Of a stretch of DNA of 64,000 bases, positions 37,752 through 48,503 are shown piece by piece. The notes below the pieces were generated by a model that was not told the origin of the DNA, did no database searches, and was given only the letters and a program-made list of their open reading frames with translations. Each line of letters begins with the position of its first letter. The first letter of the stretch is position 1. The position numbers and the translations under genes are program-made. The DNA comes from Bacteroidia bacterium (GTDB taxonomy: Bacteria; Bacteroidota; Bacteroidia; Bacteroidales; GWA2-32-17). The stretch lies in assembly GCA_016218155.1 (NCBI GenBank), contig JACREQ010000045.1, forward strand, positions 57,045-121,044, in the 5' to 3' direction.

Positions 37752-39971
37752 TTACCAACAAGTTTTACCTTGTCCGCAATGTGCTGCTGAGCCTAGTTTT
37801 GAATAACTAAAACTACCACCGGTTGTATTATTAACCATTGTTCCACCATTTACAAAACTTCTTGGTTTAAATAATGTTAACCCATCAACATGATAAGTAG
37901 TACCATATGTACCCTGATACATATTACTTCCAGATAGTCCATTATTTGTATTATGACACCAAAAACAATTAACTGCAGTCCATCCATTTCCTGATAATTC
38001 CTGTGAATTTGATGTATGTGCACCTCTTTGGTGAGAACCAGTTGCAGGAGGTAATGGATCTGCAAGTCCCGGAGGTGATATTGTATATGGCGAGGTCATG
38101 TTTCCCGAGCCTGGATGACATGAGCTACACGTTGTTATAGTACCTGTAGTCCAACTTGGAGTTGTTGTATATGTTCCGGCCTGCGATCCTGTTGTTGAAC
38201 TCCAGGTATCGGTACCATCTGTACCACGATATGCAGTTCGTCCATTACTATGACAATATACATTACTACATGTTTTTGCAACAGAATTCCATGTAGGTGT
38301 ATTCGAATCTAAACCATTTCTTCTTGCTAATCCTGTAGGTTTAAAAACAACATTCGTTGTTCCGCTGCCATGTGTTGGTTCTAAAGTTCCACCTTGTCCG
38401 TATTGATAATGACATGTTTCACATTTAAAATTATAAGGAGGACCTGAATGAGCAGCATGTGCGCCGGTTGCAGGATAAAGATTAGGAAGTGACGAATCGT
38501 GACAATTATGACAGCCAATTGGAGTAAAGTTGTTACTGTGTGGATGGCATGTTCTGCAATCTGAACTATTGTTATGAGTCCCAGGTGAACTATTATGATG
38601 ATAAGCAGAAGCTGCCAACGTATGGCAAACTTCACAAATACCATTATAGGGAGTTGCACCATCAGCAAATGATCCGGCTCCACTTACTGCTGTAAAAACA
38701 ACAGCTTTAGTTCCACTGTTTGGTGTTACAACATTATCTTTAATTTGATAAATATTAGTTTTAACCGGATTATGGGTATCGTGACAAACCTTGCAGCCTT
38801 GACCCTGATGACTTCCATAATTATGACAACTAGTACACAAAACATCATTATTCGTTGCTCTCAAAATATATCCATCTGTTGATGTAGCATAATGAGTTTT
38901 ATGACAACTTGAGCATTCTATTTTTCCACTTATTAGCTGAAGTGGCAAAGTTGGTGAAGCTTTTAAACTCCCAACTCCTCCGTTATATACTAGACCAACA
39001 GGATGGCTTCCTTTATTTAATGCAGGATTGTCTATCCATCTACCAACATTTCTTGAAGTATGACAATTTTTACACATGTTATCTCCTGCATTTGAAATTC
39101 GCGTATAATAATTATTGGTATTATCATTATGCTGGTTATGGCAAGTAGAACAAATAATCTGATTGCCTGGTAATCTGGCAGCCATAAGCGCATCAGACGG
39201 AGTATTAGACTCAAAAGTAGCATTTACTGCAGGTTTATCCCAGGCATGAGAATTACCACTAGTACCAGGAATTGCTTTCATAGTATTATCAAAAGGTTTT
39301 AAACTTGCCGTGCCAGTTGTTACATGACAGCTCATACACAAATTCGCATTTCCATTTACTCCGGTTATCTGACCTCCTGGAGCAGTATGATTAATATGGC
39401 ATTGACTGCATACATTGTGAGGATTAGTAAATGTTTGTGACCCTCCAATAAATGCGCTTCCGGCTTTTGTTCCGGCTGAAATGGTTATATTTGCTGTAGT
39501 AATAGCAGCTACAGTTATTATATTTCCGACTACCGGTACTGAGCTTACATCAATTGTTACCCAAAAATACCTTGTTGATGTTGATAAAGCCTGAGTAAAA
39601 GCAGCAAAAGTATGTAATCCAGGCCCTAAAGAAGTTGTTAAATCAGCACCAACCTGTGTAGCTGTTGTTAAATTATTTGTAGTGTTAGTCCAAAGTCTGA
39701 ATTTAGTAATATCTGCTGCAACATACCCTGCATTTGTAGTAAAATTAAATCCTGTAAAATTTGGAGTTGCAGTTGAAATTAAAGTGAACTGGTAAATTGA
39801 AATTTTAATCGTGTTCGGATAAACAGCTGCTGCTGGCACTGCTGGATTAGTAGAAGACAATGTTGTAGTTTGAGAAAAAATAAAGTTTGAAAAAAATAAA
39901 TTAAAAATTATTATACTTGTTATCAGAAAAATATTTTTAACCTCGATTCTGGATAACATATAATTTTTCAT
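37752..39971 (-). CDS. Multiheme cytochrome c, 13 CXXCH plus one CX4CH, with N-terminal adhesion-like domain
   Basis: 739 residues. The signal peptide ends near FSQ|TTT at residue 34. Residues ~36-180 form a beta-rich domain like the N-terminal module of BNR/neuraminidase-type Bacteroidota surface proteins. I count 13 CXXCH motifs from CSQCHINH to CFWCHNTN. A CX4CH site (CSNVYCHSNG) is of the CxxxxCH/CxxCH type known from Geobacter proteins. No T9SS sorting domain is visible; the chain ends in CGQGKTCW. The first half is homologous to the cytochromes at 40061 and 48504. It probably carries electrons in the periplasm or outside the cell. Confidence 0.92.
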   Translation of the reverse strand: MKNYMLSRIEVKNIFLITSIIIFNLFFSNFIFSQTTTLSSTNPAVPAAAVYPNTIKISIYQFTLISTATPNFTGFNFTTNAGYVAADITKFRLWTNTTNNLTTATQVGADLTTSLGPGLHTFAAFTQALSTSTRYFWVTIDVSSVPVVGNIITVAAITTANITISAGTKAGSAFIGGSQTFTNPHNVCSQCHINHTAPGGQITGVNGNANLCMSCHVTTGTASLKPFDNTMKAIPGTSGNSHAWDKPAVNATFESNTPSDALMAARLPGNQIICSTCHNQHNDNTNNYYTRISNAGDNMCKNCHTSRNVGRWIDNPALNKGSHPVGLVYNGGVGSLKASPTLPLQLISGKIECSSCHKTHYATSTDGYILRATNNDVLCTSCHNYGSHQGQGCKVCHDTHNPVKTNIYQIKDNVVTPNSGTKAVVFTAVSGAGSFADGATPYNGICEVCHTLAASAYHHNSSPGTHNNSSDCRTCHPHSNNFTPIGCHNCHDSSLPNLYPATGAHAAHSGPPYNFKCETCHYQYGQGGTLEPTHGSGTTNVVFKPTGLARRNGLDSNTPTWNSVAKTCSNVYCHSNGRTAYRGTDGTDTWSSTTGSQAGTYTTTPSWTTGTITTCSSCHPGSGNMTSPYTISPPGLADPLPPATGSHQRGAHTSNSQELSGNGWTAVNCFWCHNTNNGLSGSNMYQGTYGTTYHVDGLTLFKPRSFVNGGTMVNNTTGGSFSYSKLGSAAHCGQGKTCW

Positions 39972-40060
39972 GAAATAAATTTTTCAACTTTACTAAGTTT
40001 ATACGTAAACTAAATCTTAACAGTTGCATTAATTTAGCTATCTAAATAAACTTATTCCAT

Positions 40061-42328
40061 TTAATTCGCATTTAAATGCAGCGGTGGCTTATTAGTATTA
40101 TTGCTGTTTCCTAAATTCTTTTTAGCAGGACAAGGTAAATCATTTGACCAACTAACCCAATCATATTCTCCATATGCCTGCCCATGACCGTGGCAAAACT
40201 GACAACCTTCACAATCATGCGACATTGGTGAAGCATTATACCAGTTTGCATGGCAAACATTGCATAAACCCTGTGCACCACCCCAACTAACATTTAATCC
40301 AGTTATGGTAACTTCCACAGTTCTGCTTACACCAAATGTATTCCATGGCGGACCATACCAAGGACCAGTGTATCTTTCGCCATCATCAATATATGAAGTA
40401 CCGTTAACAACGTCACGAATAATATAAGGATTTCCTAAAGTATTGGTTTCTGTATATGAACCATGCGAATCATGACAATCCAAACAAAGCATATTAAATT
40501 GAGGAGCTCCAGAATAACCAGTCCAACCTCTTTTTGAATTTGGTCCATGTGCTGTATTTGACCATCTGTAATCAACCCACCAGGGAGAACCTCCATAGTT
40601 GCATGACTCTAATCCTCTTAATGGAATAGTTGGTCCTTTTACACTTGCAGGAAATCCTGGATTTGCAGGTCCTGATCCTCCGTTATGGCAACTTAAACAA
40701 AAACCATTTCCTGTACCAACCCAATTTGTATTTAAATTAAACGGATCGGCAAGAGGTGATGTTTTCGAAACCAAATGAGCTCCATGACAATTTAAACATT
40801 CTAGTTTTGCACCACTAAATAATTGATCGGCATTACTAATATCATGATGACTGTTTACACCACGCATTGTTCCTTCTGTACCCCAACAAAAATCACCGTA
40901 TGTTTCGTTCCATTGCAAACTACCTAAGAATTTACTTGCAATATTTGGAGCAATGTTACCATTTCCAAATGGGTTTAATGGTGTTGCTAAACGGGTTGCT
41001 CCATTTGAATCATGACAACTCTGACAAAAATTTGAAACATCAGGATCACTATGTAAAGAATCTGGTTTTAAAAAATGATAGATTGTAGCACTATTATCAG
41101 CATCAATAAGATTAACATACCCACTTTGATGAGCTGACATATCATGACAAATAACACAACCAGCACCATCCAGCACAGCTCCGTAATGTGCATGTGCATT
41201 AGCTACAGGAAATTCGCCAACTACAGCTCTTCTGCCACCAACAGGGATGCCATCACCATTATCTTGCGCTATGTTATGACAATCAGTGCAATCACCACTT
41301 GGCATAAACTCGTTGTCATGGGGATGACATGTAATACAATTTGAAGCATTGTTATGAGCTCCTCCACTTCCATCATGCTTATGATAATTAGTTCCAGTAT
41401 GGCAAACTTCACAGATTCCGTTAAAAGTAGCGTCAGCATCAGCATAAGAGTTGGCACCACTTTCTGCGGTAAGAATAACAGATTTTATTCCACTGCTAGG
41501 AGTAACAATATTATTATTTATCATAAAAATATTTGTCTTATCTGTATTATGGGTTTTATGACATCTTGCACAAGTCATTCCCATATGGTCACCATAAGTA
41601 TGACAACTCTTGCACAAAACATCATTATTTGTTTGCCTCAATAAATTACCATCATTTGATGTGGCATTATGCACATTGTGACAACTAGAACATTCAACTT
41701 TTGAATCAACTAATATCATTGAATTAAGTGGAACCGGATTTAACCGTGGATCAGCAATATTATAAGTAATTCCAACAGGGTGACTTCCTCTATTTAATGT
41801 ATTATCCGAATATCGTTTAATGTCACGGACTGTATGACAATTTTTACACATTGCATCACCAATATTTGAAGTTCTTAAAAAAGGAGCATAAGTTTGCAAA
41901 TGCTGATTATGACAAGTGGAACAAACTATTGTGTCATTAATTACTCTTAATAACATTTCAGTGTTTGTTGTTAAGTTTGTTTCATATAATGAATTTACAG
42001 AATTTTTATTCCAAGCATGAGAATTTCCACTTAAACCAGGAACTGCTTTCATTGCATTTGTGAATGGCATAGTAGCAGCTGTTCCAGATGGATTATGGCA
42101 ACTCATACATAAATTTGCATTGCCTCCGACCATTGTTAATTGTGAACCAGGAGATGTATGATTTATATGGCAAGAATTACATGTGCCATGTGGTGCTGCT
42201 TTATTTAATGAATTGTTAAATAAAAAAGAAAGTCCTGTTTTTAATTCATTTCCCTTTACAATTATTAAAAATGCTGCAAGAAAAAACAAAAATATAGAAC
42301 CTGCTAAATATTTATAAAAGTGTTTCAT
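40061..42328 (-). CDS. Multiheme cytochrome c with 17 CXXCH motifs
   Basis: 755 residues. A hydrophobic N-terminal signal or anchor (about 8-26) is followed almost at once by CNSCHINH near residue 51. I count 17 CXXCH motifs, the last being CQFCHGHG, so 17 hemes are expected. Residues ~48-370 match the shared module of the neighbouring cytochromes (GNANLCMSCH, GICEVCHT, VGGRRAVVG). A second, unrelated half follows. There is no sorting domain. It lies 89 bases before the cytochrome at 37752 and could be co-transcribed with it. Confidence 0.93.
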   Translation of the reverse strand: MKHFYKYLAGSIFLFFLAAFLIIVKGNELKTGLSFLFNNSLNKAAPHGTCNSCHINHTSPGSQLTMVGGNANLCMSCHNPSGTAATMPFTNAMKAVPGLSGNSHAWNKNSVNSLYETNLTTNTEMLLRVINDTIVCSTCHNQHLQTYAPFLRTSNIGDAMCKNCHTVRDIKRYSDNTLNRGSHPVGITYNIADPRLNPVPLNSMILVDSKVECSSCHNVHNATSNDGNLLRQTNNDVLCKSCHTYGDHMGMTCARCHKTHNTDKTNIFMINNNIVTPSSGIKSVILTAESGANSYADADATFNGICEVCHTGTNYHKHDGSGGAHNNASNCITCHPHDNEFMPSGDCTDCHNIAQDNGDGIPVGGRRAVVGEFPVANAHAHYGAVLDGAGCVICHDMSAHQSGYVNLIDADNSATIYHFLKPDSLHSDPDVSNFCQSCHDSNGATRLATPLNPFGNGNIAPNIASKFLGSLQWNETYGDFCWGTEGTMRGVNSHHDISNADQLFSGAKLECLNCHGAHLVSKTSPLADPFNLNTNWVGTGNGFCLSCHNGGSGPANPGFPASVKGPTIPLRGLESCNYGGSPWWVDYRWSNTAHGPNSKRGWTGYSGAPQFNMLCLDCHDSHGSYTETNTLGNPYIIRDVVNGTSYIDDGERYTGPWYGPPWNTFGVSRTVEVTITGLNVSWGGAQGLCNVCHANWYNASPMSHDCEGCQFCHGHGQAYGEYDWVSWSNDLPCPAKKNLGNSNNTNKPPLHLNAN

Positions 42329-42494
42329 TTAATAACTATTATATAACAGTAAGTGAGATTCTATGTTATTTAATTAACAGCCACTAACTCCCACATTACA
42401 TATGCAAAATTAGAATGTTACAAGAAACAGTGCATGTTGCTTGACACAATTCTTTATGCTATTTAACATGTTTTCATTAAAGGATTGAAATAAA

Positions 42495-42525
42495 TAAATG
42501 GGCTTTTCAGTCATCAGCCCATTTA
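42495..42525 (-). terminator. Terminator after the giant repeat protein
   Basis: Inverted repeat TAAATGGGCT / AGCCCATTTA with an 11-base loop, 24 bases past the stop codon of the gene at 42549 on the minus strand. It separates that operon from the 17-heme cytochrome gene. Confidence 0.65.
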
Positions 42526-42548
42526 AATAACAATTAAACTACTATAAA

Positions 42549-45500
42549 TTAATCTCTTACAACTTTTTTAACAAATACTCCATTCTCAGATATTATTTTA
42601 ACATAATAAATTCCACTATTAAGATAAGAAGTTGAAATATTTACAGCATTTTCTTTGTTGCTTGATAAAACAAATCTGGTTGAATAAACTTCATTTCCTA
42701 TATTATCTATAACAAATAAACTACAACTTCCTTTTATTAGATTATTGAATGAAATATTTATGTTATCTTTAAATGGTGATGGAAAAACTTTAATTGACCC
42801 ATCAAAAATGTCAACCTGAGGAACATTAATAGTGCTGCTAGTGTCGGCATATATACCAAAACCATAACTACCATTTGAAAAACTTGAGTCAGCAACAAAG
42901 TTCACATAAATAAAATTAAATTTATCATTTGTAATATTAAAATGATGAGTTGTTACCTGAGGTAAACCAGGTACTTCACATTTTAACTTATACTGACCCT
43001 CTGGAATTCCTGTAATTACATAATCTCCTAAAGAATTTGTTTTTACAATCTTAACAGGTTCATTTGTCAATTCATTTTGCAAATAAATATCTGCATCTGC
43101 TAAAGGCTCATTTGTTATGTCATATACTAATTTCCCACTTAAAACACCATCACCTCCAGTTAGAGAAGTATATCCAAGCATTTGTAAACTTATATTATTT
43201 GTGTCTTCGCAACTAAAGTTTATTGTTTGTGCATTTGTCCATTCCCAAACATTTTGATAATATGAATTTGTTAAAGATGTACTACTTTGATTTAATACTG
43301 ACCGGGCTTTCAAAAAATAATCGCCTGCATTTTGAATATCAGAAACAAAATTACCATTAGGCTCAACTTGAATCCTTTTTCTTAAAATAGATTGCGAATT
43401 TGGAATTGTATTATAAACAAATAATTCATAAGTTGAAAAATCAACAACTAATGATGATGTTAACTGACCTTTAAGTTGGCCTGCAAATGGTTCGTTAATT
43501 AATTGCCTGCTTAAATATGAAGTACAACCATATTGACTTCTGCTTATTAAATTAACATCGTGCTGATCACCATTATTCCACCAGATATTAAGCGTATCAT
43601 TATTTGTTGATGCTAAAGTATCACAATAAATTCCTGAACCAATTAACCAATTAAAATTATCTAATCCATAATCACTGCCAAATATCTGATTTGTGTTAGC
43701 AACAAATTGCCAACAACTTCCAATAGTATTAGGACATTGAGGTGGAACAGACACAAAATTACCAGTTGGAATTGGAGCAAAATATAATCTCAATGTATCA
43801 ATATTTGAACAACCCTGATAATCGGCAGTCCATATAAAATCACGATAATCAGGTGTTCCAAAAACAGTAGCACTATCAGCAGTTATTGTATCGGTTGGGT
43901 TTCCACTTAAATATGTATCTGGTGATACTGCAGCCCATGTTCCATATGCGTATGGAAGTAACCCAACTTTTAAACCACAAACAGTATCAGTTTTAATTTT
44001 CGAGTTTGCACCAAATAAACCAGGCCAGTAATTTCCATTAGGATTTGTTAAAGTTGCAAGAAATGGTTTCTCAATAAAATGAACTAACACAGCTGCAGAG
44101 GTGTCTTTACATTCACCATTTAATGTAACCCAATAATAAGAATGATAACCATAAGTTCCCCATCCACTAGTGTTAATTGTTACAGCTGGCGCATTTGCTT
44201 GTGCATCGGGACTAAATATTGATGAATATGTTGGATCAAACCAATAACCTGAACCAAATGCAGGACTTTGTGCGTTTAACATATTATATTGCGATCCACA
44301 AACTACTGAGTCTGCCGGACTAACAAGTGTAGTTGCTGTCTGTATACTTGCAAAATAAATTTTAACAGAATCTGATCCAAAACACACGCCATTATTATCA
44401 ATCCAGAACATTGTAATTGTGTCGTTAGGAATATTCCATTGTATATAGGATGTTAATGAATCCTTATAGCTTAAATTTAATGTTCCATTCAAGGCATCAA
44501 AGAAATTAATCCCTGCTGGTCCACTCCAATGACCACCAGTCAAAGTAGTATTAGCATGAATACTGACAAAATCTCCGCAAACAGAAAAGTCAGCTTCAAC
44601 AGAAGGTGTTGGTGGTGCTAAAAACGTTACTGATACGGTATCCGAACTAGCACAAATATTGTTTGAGCTATTTTTTTCTGTCCAGATAAAATTATAAACT
44701 CCTGGTTGAGTTGCCATCACCAAAGCATTTGGCACATTGTTCTGGTAAAAATTAACTAATCCCGACGAACCAGCAACATCAAGACTCCATATTCCTTCTG
44801 CTCCGGAAATACTCCAGCTACCTAAAAGGTTATTTGTTAATCCGCACAATAAAGTATCATTTCCGGCATTTGCAACGGGTTGCTCGTTAAAAATTATCAT
44901 AACGCTATCTGTAGCACTACAACCAAAACTATTTTGTCCATGCCAATAAAAATTAACTATTCTTTGACCATTCACAAAGAAATTCGATATTCCAGAAACA
45001 TCAACTAAAGGATTCCATGGCAACAAATCTGGTCCAGTGTACACCACATTTAATCCCGGGAAATCCGTTGTCCACCATGCTGTATCAATATTGCTACCAA
45101 CAGTATCTGCATTTAAATATAATGAAGTGCCACATACATATTGTTGCAAGCCAGCTTCAACAACAGGACTATTGTTAAATGTTATGATAATAGTATCCTT
45201 ATCTATACATGACATATTTGATCCGTTCATCTCAGCCCATTCAAAAGAATAAGTACCATTAGGATAAGCATTAATTATAGTTAAAGGATTATTAGACATT
45301 CCAAAACTTGCATTCCCATTTAACGGTGTTGTAAGCACAGTCCACTGCCCTGTAGCATTTGGGATACTCCAATTACCATTTATTGAAATAGATTGCTCAC
45401 AAATTGAAGTGTCATTTTGAACAGAGGCAATTGGCATTTCATAAAAAACAATAAAAGTACTGTCTACAGCATTACAACCACCCTGACCAAATGTATACCA

Positions 45501-47687
45501 GTAAAAAGAAACTGTGCGCTGACTATTAATAAAGAAATTTGGAACCCCCGAAGCATCAACTAAAGGACTCCATGGTATTGAATCTGTTCCAGTATATGTT
45601 ATTGTAACACCTGGCACACTACATATCCAATAAGCAGAATCAATATAACTTGATATCGAGTCCGCAAAAAGCTGAGCAGCAGTTCCACAAACTGTTTGAT
45701 GAATTCCTGCATCTGCATTTGGTGGATTTATATAATTAATTGAAACAGTATCTTTATCGACACATGAATTGTTTTCTGGATTTGTTTCCGTCCAAACAAA
45801 CTGATATAATCCTCCCATTGTAACACTTATATCAGTATTTGGTTGGCCTGTTGCAATTATTACAGCGTTGCCAGTTGGGGGAGTTAATAAAGTTTCCCAT
45901 AACCCAACATTTACTGGATTAGTCCAGTTTCCTGTCATAGTTGCATTTAGCGCACAATAATTTGTATCAAAACCAGCATCAGCTATAGGATTTTCATAAA
46001 ATGTTATGGTCGTACTATCCATTTCCTGACAACCTGAAGGACTTTGAACTGTCCAATAAAAAACAACTTGTCTCTGTCCGTTTATAAAAAAGTTTGACAC
46101 TGCTGAAACATCAACTACAGGGTTCCAAGGAATAGGATCAGTTCCTGTATATGAAATATTAACACCTGCAACATTACAAGTCCAGTTAGCTGAAGATGCA
46201 TTACTGCCAAGAGTGTCGGCAGAAAGCATTGCAGTTGTTCCACATATTTCCTGTGCCATGCCTGCTTCAACAAATGATACAGTATTAAATGAAAACACAA
46301 CAGTGTCCTTGTCTACACATATATTATTTTCAGCATTCATTTCTGTCCATTCAAACGAATAACTGCCAGATAATGATACCGATACAGCGCTATTAGGAAA
46401 GTTATTTTGTTCAAATGTTATTACAGATGAAGAAGGAAAAGAGATTGCCGACCAGATTCCTGTATAATTTGAAATACTTGACACACCTGTCAAGGTATCA
46501 GATAGAGCACAATTAACAAAATCGGTTCCAGCATTTGCGGTTGGAACTTCATAAAAATTTATTAAAAGACTATCAACCCACGAACAACCTTGCTGATTAG
46601 TTCCATTCCAGTATAAATAAACTGAGCGATTACTATTTATAAAGAAATTTGAAACAGCTGAAGCATCAACAGATGGATTCCATGGAAGTGGATCTGTACC
46701 CGAATAAGTAATATTAACACCAGGCACATTTGAAGACCAAAAAGCAGAAACAATATGACTTCCTACAGTATCGGCAGCAACAGAAGTTGTAGTTCCACAA
46801 ATAGACTGATCAACTCCGGCATTTGCATGAGGAAAAGTTTTAAAATTAAACGAAACCGTATCAACATCAAAACATGAAGGATTTGCTTGATTTATAACAG
46901 TCCACTTATAACTATATTGACCAGAATGGTTTACAAAAAAATATGTAGTTGTATTATTTGGTGATGAAAACTCTGTATTACCTGCAGGAGCAGATGTTAA
47001 CATCGACCATGTTCCTAAAAAAGAAGTATCTGCCATAGTAGCATTCATGTTTGCAAATAACCCACAAACAGAGCTATCTGAACCTGCATTTGCAACTGGA
47101 ATTTTGTTAAATGTTATTAATACACTGTCAATCGAAGAACAACCAAATTGATTAACACCTTGCCAATAAAAATATGCCGACAGCTGATTATTAACAAATA
47201 ATCCAGAAACAGAAGAGGCATCTACAATTGGATTCCATGGCAGTGGATCTACACCTGTATATGTTATTGTTATGCCGGGAATACTACAACTCCAGGATCC
47301 TGAAATCATAGAGGAGAATAAAGTATCTGCACTAAGTTGAGCAGAATATCCGCATACAGATTGATTTATACCTGCCTCTGCAAAATTTGGTCTGTAAAAT
47401 GTTACACCAACCATATCTGAAACAAAAACACAACCTGTTTCATTCCAGGTAAAATCAACATATTGAAAGGCAGTTGAAAATGTAGGAACAGTTACGATTG
47501 CATGTGGATCTGAACTTGAAGGAGAATAAATGGTACCAACTGGACCAGTCCAGTTACCAGAAACGCCAGCAGAATTTAGTTGAACTGTTAATCCACATAA
47601 GGACGTATCATTTCCTGCCGAAGGACATTGCCCTTTACTAAGTAGGGAAATAAAAATTAAAAATAAAATAGTATAAACTTTTTTCAT
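42549..47687 (-). CDS. Giant repeat surface protein with T9SS sorting domain
   Basis: 1712 residues with a signal peptide (LLSKGQ|CPSAG). Five copies of a ~184-residue double module fill most of the first 1000 residues. Each has an AxAGxDxxVCG start and a block like DPLPWNPxVDASxVSxFF, and one or two cysteine pairs. Further beta-rich modules follow. A carboxypeptidase-regulatory-like domain is at about 1510-1595 (YDITNEPLADADIYLQ). A T9SS type A sorting domain forms the last ~80 residues (VFPSPFKDNINISF). It should be exported and held on the surface as an adhesin or scaffold. It lies between two cytochrome genes. Confidence 0.85.
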   Translation of the reverse strand: MKKVYTILFLIFISLLSKGQCPSAGNDTSLCGLTVQLNSAGVSGNWTGPVGTIYSPSSSDPHAIVTVPTFSTAFQYVDFTWNETGCVFVSDMVGVTFYRPNFAEAGINQSVCGYSAQLSADTLFSSMISGSWSCSIPGITITYTGVDPLPWNPIVDASSVSGLFVNNQLSAYFYWQGVNQFGCSSIDSVLITFNKIPVANAGSDSSVCGLFANMNATMADTSFLGTWSMLTSAPAGNTEFSSPNNTTTYFFVNHSGQYSYKWTVINQANPSCFDVDTVSFNFKTFPHANAGVDQSICGTTTSVAADTVGSHIVSAFWSSNVPGVNITYSGTDPLPWNPSVDASAVSNFFINSNRSVYLYWNGTNQQGCSWVDSLLINFYEVPTANAGTDFVNCALSDTLTGVSSISNYTGIWSAISFPSSSVITFEQNNFPNSAVSVSLSGSYSFEWTEMNAENNICVDKDTVVFSFNTVSFVEAGMAQEICGTTAMLSADTLGSNASSANWTCNVAGVNISYTGTDPIPWNPVVDVSAVSNFFINGQRQVVFYWTVQSPSGCQEMDSTTITFYENPIADAGFDTNYCALNATMTGNWTNPVNVGLWETLLTPPTGNAVIIATGQPNTDISVTMGGLYQFVWTETNPENNSCVDKDTVSINYINPPNADAGIHQTVCGTAAQLFADSISSYIDSAYWICSVPGVTITYTGTDSIPWSPLVDASGVPNFFINSQRTVSFYWYTFGQGGCNAVDSTFIVFYEMPIASVQNDTSICEQSISINGNWSIPNATGQWTVLTTPLNGNASFGMSNNPLTIINAYPNGTYSFEWAEMNGSNMSCIDKDTIIITFNNSPVVEAGLQQYVCGTSLYLNADTVGSNIDTAWWTTDFPGLNVVYTGPDLLPWNPLVDVSGISNFFVNGQRIVNFYWHGQNSFGCSATDSVMIIFNEQPVANAGNDTLLCGLTNNLLGSWSISGAEGIWSLDVAGSSGLVNFYQNNVPNALVMATQPGVYNFIWTEKNSSNNICASSDTVSVTFLAPPTPSVEADFSVCGDFVSIHANTTLTGGHWSGPAGINFFDALNGTLNLSYKDSLTSYIQWNIPNDTITMFWIDNNGVCFGSDSVKIYFASIQTATTLVSPADSVVCGSQYNMLNAQSPAFGSGYWFDPTYSSIFSPDAQANAPAVTINTSGWGTYGYHSYYWVTLNGECKDTSAAVLVHFIEKPFLATLTNPNGNYWPGLFGANSKIKTDTVCGLKVGLLPYAYGTWAAVSPDTYLSGNPTDTITADSATVFGTPDYRDFIWTADYQGCSNIDTLRLYFAPIPTGNFVSVPPQCPNTIGSCWQFVANTNQIFGSDYGLDNFNWLIGSGIYCDTLASTNNDTLNIWWNNGDQHDVNLISRSQYGCTSYLSRQLINEPFAGQLKGQLTSSLVVDFSTYELFVYNTIPNSQSILRKRIQVEPNGNFVSDIQNAGDYFLKARSVLNQSSTSLTNSYYQNVWEWTNAQTINFSCEDTNNISLQMLGYTSLTGGDGVLSGKLVYDITNEPLADADIYLQNELTNEPVKIVKTNSLGDYVITGIPEGQYKLKCEVPGLPQVTTHHFNITNDKFNFIYVNFVADSSFSNGSYGFGIYADTSSTINVPQVDIFDGSIKVFPSPFKDNINISFNNLIKGSCSLFVIDNIGNEVYSTRFVLSSNKENAVNISTSYLNSGIYYVKIISENGVFVKKVVRD

Positions 47688-47750
47688 TATAGTGATTTTC
47701 TGTTTTAATCGGTAATTTAATTTCTTTCTTTTACCAGTTGTTATATGGTT

Positions 47751-48488
47751 TTATTCGGAATCTTTAACACATCTCACAGAGATTGCATCTTTCTTAAAAT
47801 AATGAGATCTGCTAACAGTTGTTTCATCATGATATAGTCTTCTTGTTCTTGCTTTTTTACTATCAACCTCTGTCGATGTCCAATAATATGTATATTGTCC
47901 CAAAAAGGTAAAAACTCCTCTTAAATATCTTATTCCTGCAGGCAAGCCAGTAAATCCACTTCTATTGTCAGCTCCGGTTTCAGGATCTCCCCAGTGTTCA
48001 TGGCCAGCCTCCTTCATATAGTTTCCTATAAATTTTCCTCTATGATCTTCTTTATTACAATTAACATCAGTATTTTCTTCGATGAAGTTTTCTAAAACAC
48101 AAAACTCTTCATCTGTAGGAACATGCCAGCCTTCTGGGCAGATCTTTCTGTTATCTGCAACAACATACCATGTATAAAGTCTTCCATAATCCTTAACTAA
48201 ACTATCATTGCTTTGGTACGACCATTGAAATTTTGGTTGAACAGCATTTGTTAAATCAATTGTGTCTGGTTGTTGCGTTTCAATTAGATCACCATTGTTA
48301 TAGTGAATGACTTTCAAATTATCTTTCATCCATAACTGCGAACCTATTTTTACTGTTCTATAAACATTTCCATCAATGTCTTTAATAGCAATTCCTTTTT
48401 CCTGTGAAAAAGCATGAGCAGTAAAACCGCATAAAAAACAAAATGCTAACAATATACTTAATTCAATTTTAAAGTAATTTATTAGCAT
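47751..48488 (-). CDS. FISUMP-domain secreted protein
   Basis: 245 residues. A signal peptide with a possible lipoprotein-like cysteine (FCFLCG) is followed by the Fibrobacter succinogenes major paralogous (FISUMP) domain: DIDGNVYRTVKIGSQLWMKDN, YGRLYTWYVV, CPEGWHVPTDEEF and YYWTSTE in order. The domain's function is unknown, and it is usually found in surface proteins. It starts 15 bases after the cytochrome at 48504, so the two are probably co-transcribed. Confidence 0.85.
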   Translation of the reverse strand: MLINYFKIELSILLAFCFLCGFTAHAFSQEKGIAIKDIDGNVYRTVKIGSQLWMKDNLKVIHYNNGDLIETQQPDTIDLTNAVQPKFQWSYQSNDSLVKDYGRLYTWYVVADNRKICPEGWHVPTDEEFCVLENFIEENTDVNCNKEDHRGKFIGNYMKEAGHEHWGDPETGADNRSGFTGLPAGIRYLRGVFTFLGQYTYYWTSTEVDSKKARTRRLYHDETTVSRSHYFKKDAISVRCVKDSE

Positions 48489-48503
48489 TTCGTATAGCTA
48501 TAT

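Noticed and set aside
42549..47687. CRISPR-like or tandem DNA repeats
   Set aside because: The recurring ~550-base signal is protein-coding repeat modules with diverged DNA. It has no short identical repeats with unique spacers.
47751..48488. FISUMP protein as a cytochrome
   Set aside because: It contains several cysteines but no CXXCH motif, and the FISUMP motifs account for the sequence.
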